Part shown: positions 61,283 through 64,000 of the stretch, piece by piece
Position numbering within the stretch: position 1 is the stretch's first letter
Layout: the number at the start of each line of letters is the position of its first letter
Source of the DNA: Gracilariopsis chorda
Lineage: Eukaryota > Rhodophyta > Florideophyceae > Gracilariales > Gracilariaceae
Assembly: GCA_003194525.1 (NCBI GenBank)
Contig: NBIV01000044.1
Span: 248,001-312,000, forward strand
Direction of reading: 5' to 3'
Length of the DNA stretch: 64,000 nucleotides
Translations under genes and position numbers: made by a program
Notes under the pieces: model-generated
Told to the model about the DNA's origin: nothing
The model's input: only the letters and a program-made list of their open reading frames with translations
Database searches by the model: none

Positions 61283-64000
61283 CCTCACGGACTTCCTCCA
61301 GAGCGCGATGTGGAGCATACGATTGACACTGTCCCAGGATCGAAGCCTCCGTATCGAACGCTCTATCAGCTCTCTCCGGCTGAGTTGGTTGCTGCCAGGG
61401 CCTATGTTGATAAACTCCTTCACTCTGGCAAGATCCGCCCTAGCAACTCCCCGTATGGCGCTCCTTTATTTTTTGTGAAGAATGGACGGGAGCTTCGCGG
61501 TGTTGTTGATTATCGTGCTCTCAATCGCATAACCAAGCGTAACCGTGCTCCCCTCCCCCGTTGCGACGAGATGTTTGATCGACTAGGCCAGGCTTCCTAC
61601 TTTTCTAAGTTGGATCTCAAGACTGGGTTCCATCAAATCCGGCTCCGTCCTAGTGATATCGAAAAGACTGCCTTCAACACAAAGTATGGCCAGTTTGAGT
61701 ACCTAGTAATGCCTATGGGTCTTTGCAATTCCCCAGCCACGTTTCAGGGACTTATGAACCGGGTCTTTCACGACTACAATGATCGCTTTCTGGTCGTGTA
61801 CATGGACGATATACTCATTTACAGCCGAACGCGTACAGAGCATCTCGCACATATTCGCGCGGTCTTGCAGCGGCTTCGGGACCATAAGCTGTATGCTTCC
61901 CCCAAGAAATGTGAATTCTTGAAACCCAAGACGGAATTTCTGGGGCTTTTTGTCAATCGCAATGGCATTCGTGTCTATCCTGAGAAGATGGAGGTCATAG
62001 AAAATTGGCCCACTCCTCAGAACCTTACGGAAGTTCGTAGCTTCGTTGGACTTGTGCAGTTTTTCCGTCGGTTTATTCCCCACTTTTCGGAACGTGCGGC
62101 CCCCTTGACTCGTCTCACGCAGAAAGGCATTGGCATTCGAGGCTGGGATGATGCAGCGGCTGCAGCCTTTCGCGACCTGAAAGATGCGCTCAGCACTGCT
62201 CCCGTGCTTATGCCCCCTGATTGGAGTCGCCCTTTTCGTGTTCACACAGACGCCTCTCAGACCGCAGTAGGTGCTACTCTCACTCAATATGATGATTCTG
62301 GTGGCGAGCGTGCAATTGCGTATATGTCGCGCCGTTTGACCAAAGCAGAACAGAATTATACCGCGAAGGAACGGGAACTTTTGGGTCTCATCTTCGCCGT
62401 CCAGCGTTTCCGTTGTTATCTGGAGGGGTCTTCTTTTGACTTCATTACGGATAATCAGGTAATTAAGCACTTCTTCACTAAGAAGCACCTCAATCGACGG
62501 GAAGCTCGTTGGTTGGACACCCTAGCGTCTTTTAACATCCGGGAGGTGAACCTCCAAGAAGGTAGGATCCACGTCCTAGGTGACTCATTGTCTCGCATTC
62601 CGCAGCGCATTGAGCTGTCAAATCTGCTTTCTACGTCGCAGACCTTTTCGTTACTGCAGAAGGATATTGCGGAGTATGCTTCGGACCAGCACTTTGGACC
62701 AATATATTCTGCGCTGAACGGAGTGTGGCCACAGGATGCTAAGCAGAAGAAGCGTATAGAGACGCTGATACCTTCCTTCCGACTTGATGACTGGCGTTTA
62801 TTGTATGGCAGCCGTCTGTGTATTCCTTCGAAGGCTCGCCGTTCGGTTCTCGAGCTCGCTCACAATACTCAGGCTGGAGGTCATTTTGCATTCGCGAAGA
62901 CATTGGCTCGCTTGGAAGACTTCCATTGGAAACACAAGACCCGTGATGTAGCTCGTTATTGCGCTGGTTGTGGCACCTGCCAGCAACAGAAGGATTTTCA
63001 TGGCCAAACACTAAATGATCCGACGGCCTTACCAGTAGCTACTCGCCGCTGGGGTCTGGTGGCTACCGATTTTATCGTGAAGTTACCCCGAACTGAGCGA
63101 GGTTTTGATAGCATTTCTACATGGGTAGATCGTCTCTCCCGACGAGTTCGTTTTGTGGCCTGCAAGGAGACCGACCAAGCCCACGATTTTGCTCGGCTTT
63201 TCTTCAACAACATCTTTCCGCATCATGGCCTGCCTGATTCTATCAAATCGGATCGAGACCCACGTTTTACCTCTACCTTTTGGCAAAGTCTCATGTCTCT
63301 TTGTGGCGTTACACTTCGCATGTCTTCATCGCGCCACCCGCAAACTGATGGTGCTTCGGAGGTTATGAATTGTATGGTAGAGATCTATATTCACTGTTTT
63401 TGCTCCTTTGAGCAAGATGATTGGGACTTACTGCTTCCTAGTGCTGAGTTTGCCTACAATTCTGCAGTGTCTGAAGATCTTGGCCTCTCTCCTTTTGAAA
63501 TTGACCTTGGATGGAAACCCAAAGCTCCTGTGGATGTTTTGTTTCAAGCTTCTACGACAGTGGAAAGTTTGAGTGACTTTCGAGACCGCCTCACTCCCGT
63601 CATGTCAGATGCACAATATGCGCACCGACTAGCCAAGGCGCGCCAGACTGCCGAAGCAAGCGTTCACTGCAAACGCCCAGAGTATGTAGCTGGGGATGAA
63701 GTTTGGGTATCCCGGAAGCTGTTTAAGGATTCCTACAGCAAAGCGCAGGCGTCTTCTAAACTATCCGCTCGTCGGTTTGGTCCATTTCGTATCTTGGAAC
63801 TGATCGGAAAGAATGCGGTTCGACTTGACTTTCCGCCGCACATTCGAACGCACCCGGTTGTCCATGTCTCGCATACCAAACCTCATCGAAGGCAGCCTGA
63901 TTCCATTGCGCAGGCAATGCCGACTGCTCCAGTACCTGTGGACTTTACCTCTTCCACACCTCTGTTCAATGTCTTCCGTATCCTCGCTCATCGGAAACGT
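61283..64000 (+). pseudogene. Gypsy-2 pol: RT, RNase H, integrase (open to window end)
   Basis: About 906 codons without a stop. RT has KLDLKTGFHQIRL, FLVMPMGLCNSPATFQ-type residues (here YLVMPMGLCNSPATFQ) and the catalytic YMDD in VVYMDDILIYS. RNase H has VHTDASQTAVGATLTQ, KERELLGLIFAVQRFR and ITDNQVIK. Integrase has H-x6-H..C-x2-C (HNTQAGGH; CAGCGTC) and catalytic positions ATDFI, SDRDPRF and ASEVMN. A GPF-like fold (RRFGPFRILELIG) lies at about 63770, followed by HPVVHVSHTKPH. Only the upstream solo LTR separates it from its start. Whether a chromodomain follows is outside the window. Confidence 0.92.

Larger units (their letters stand above)
59159..64000 (+). mobile_element. Second Ty3/gypsy element (3' end beyond window)
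   Basis: A plus-strand gypsy element, unrelated in sequence to the chromovirus. Gag 59159-59971 has one stop; protease and pol follow from 59959 in the -1 frame. A solo LTR of another family splits it at 60670-61277. Pol is then open to the window edge. Unlike the first element it shows no excess of micro-hairpins. The TGA in gag and the solo LTR are the only lesions I see. Confidence 0.92.

Overview
The window is nuclear DNA of a photosynthetic, intron-poor eukaryote; a florideophyte red alga would fit best, though this is inference. The case rests on eukaryotic housekeeping genes with 0-2 short introns (63-227 bp, GT..AG, most with a CTAAC-like branch site), a plastid-type BPG3/YlqF GTPase, very short gene-to-gene distances inside gene islands, and large blocks of LTR retrotransposons between the islands.

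Layout. 0-13 kb: DNA polymerase alpha catalytic subunit (minus strand, C-terminus cut by the window edge), a split gene for mitochondrial ribosomal protein bL31m, a DJ-1/PfpI protein and a Sel1-repeat protein, all on the minus strand and separated by 1-2 kb spacers. 13.4-26.1 kb: a transposon nest. A truncated Ty1/copia remnant abuts a complete but defective 9.9 kb Ty3/gypsy chromovirus (minus strand, two ~827 bp LTRs), followed by a Myb/SANT-like DNA-binding gene of the kind carried by PIF/Harbinger elements. 27-31.5 kb: a RINT1/TIP20 vesicle-tethering gene and a small secreted Kazal-like protein. 32-33 kb: two LINE 3' fragments. 34-58.3 kb: the main gene island, with an NT-C2/coiled-coil protein, TRAPPC2L, GDP-mannose pyrophosphorylase, a KHDC4-like RNA-binding protein, cytosolic malate dehydrogenase, complex I NDUFA6, DAD1, ALG14, a secreted kelch protein, a GT61-like glycosyltransferase, the BPG3 GTPase, the U-box cyclophilin PPIL2, ribosomal protein uL16 (RPL10) and cytidine deaminase. 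59.2-64 kb: a second, unrelated Ty3/gypsy element on the plus strand, split by a solo LTR with a clean target-site duplication and running off the window.

How the genes work together. Several island genes serve the secretory and N-glycosylation route: GDP-mannose synthesis, ALG14 (lipid-linked oligosaccharide), DAD1 (oligosaccharyltransferase), TRAPPC2L and RINT1 (ER-Golgi tethering) and a GT61-like Golgi enzyme. DAD1 and ALG14 are tail-to-tail with only 24 bp between stop codons.

Most unusual signal. The 9.9 kb chromovirus is filled, in LTRs and coding regions alike, with short perfect inverted repeats (arms 4-10 bp, loops 1-5 nt). In places they sit back to back every 15-20 bp. I do not see this in the host genes or the second gypsy element. 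The same element has a canonical GGGAAAC -1 frameshift site at its gag/pol junction, a ~530-residue extra linker before its chromodomain, and LTRs identical over ~620 bp but ~7% different over the last 190 bp. The second element has its own -1 frameshift site, with an 8-bp stem 6 nt downstream.
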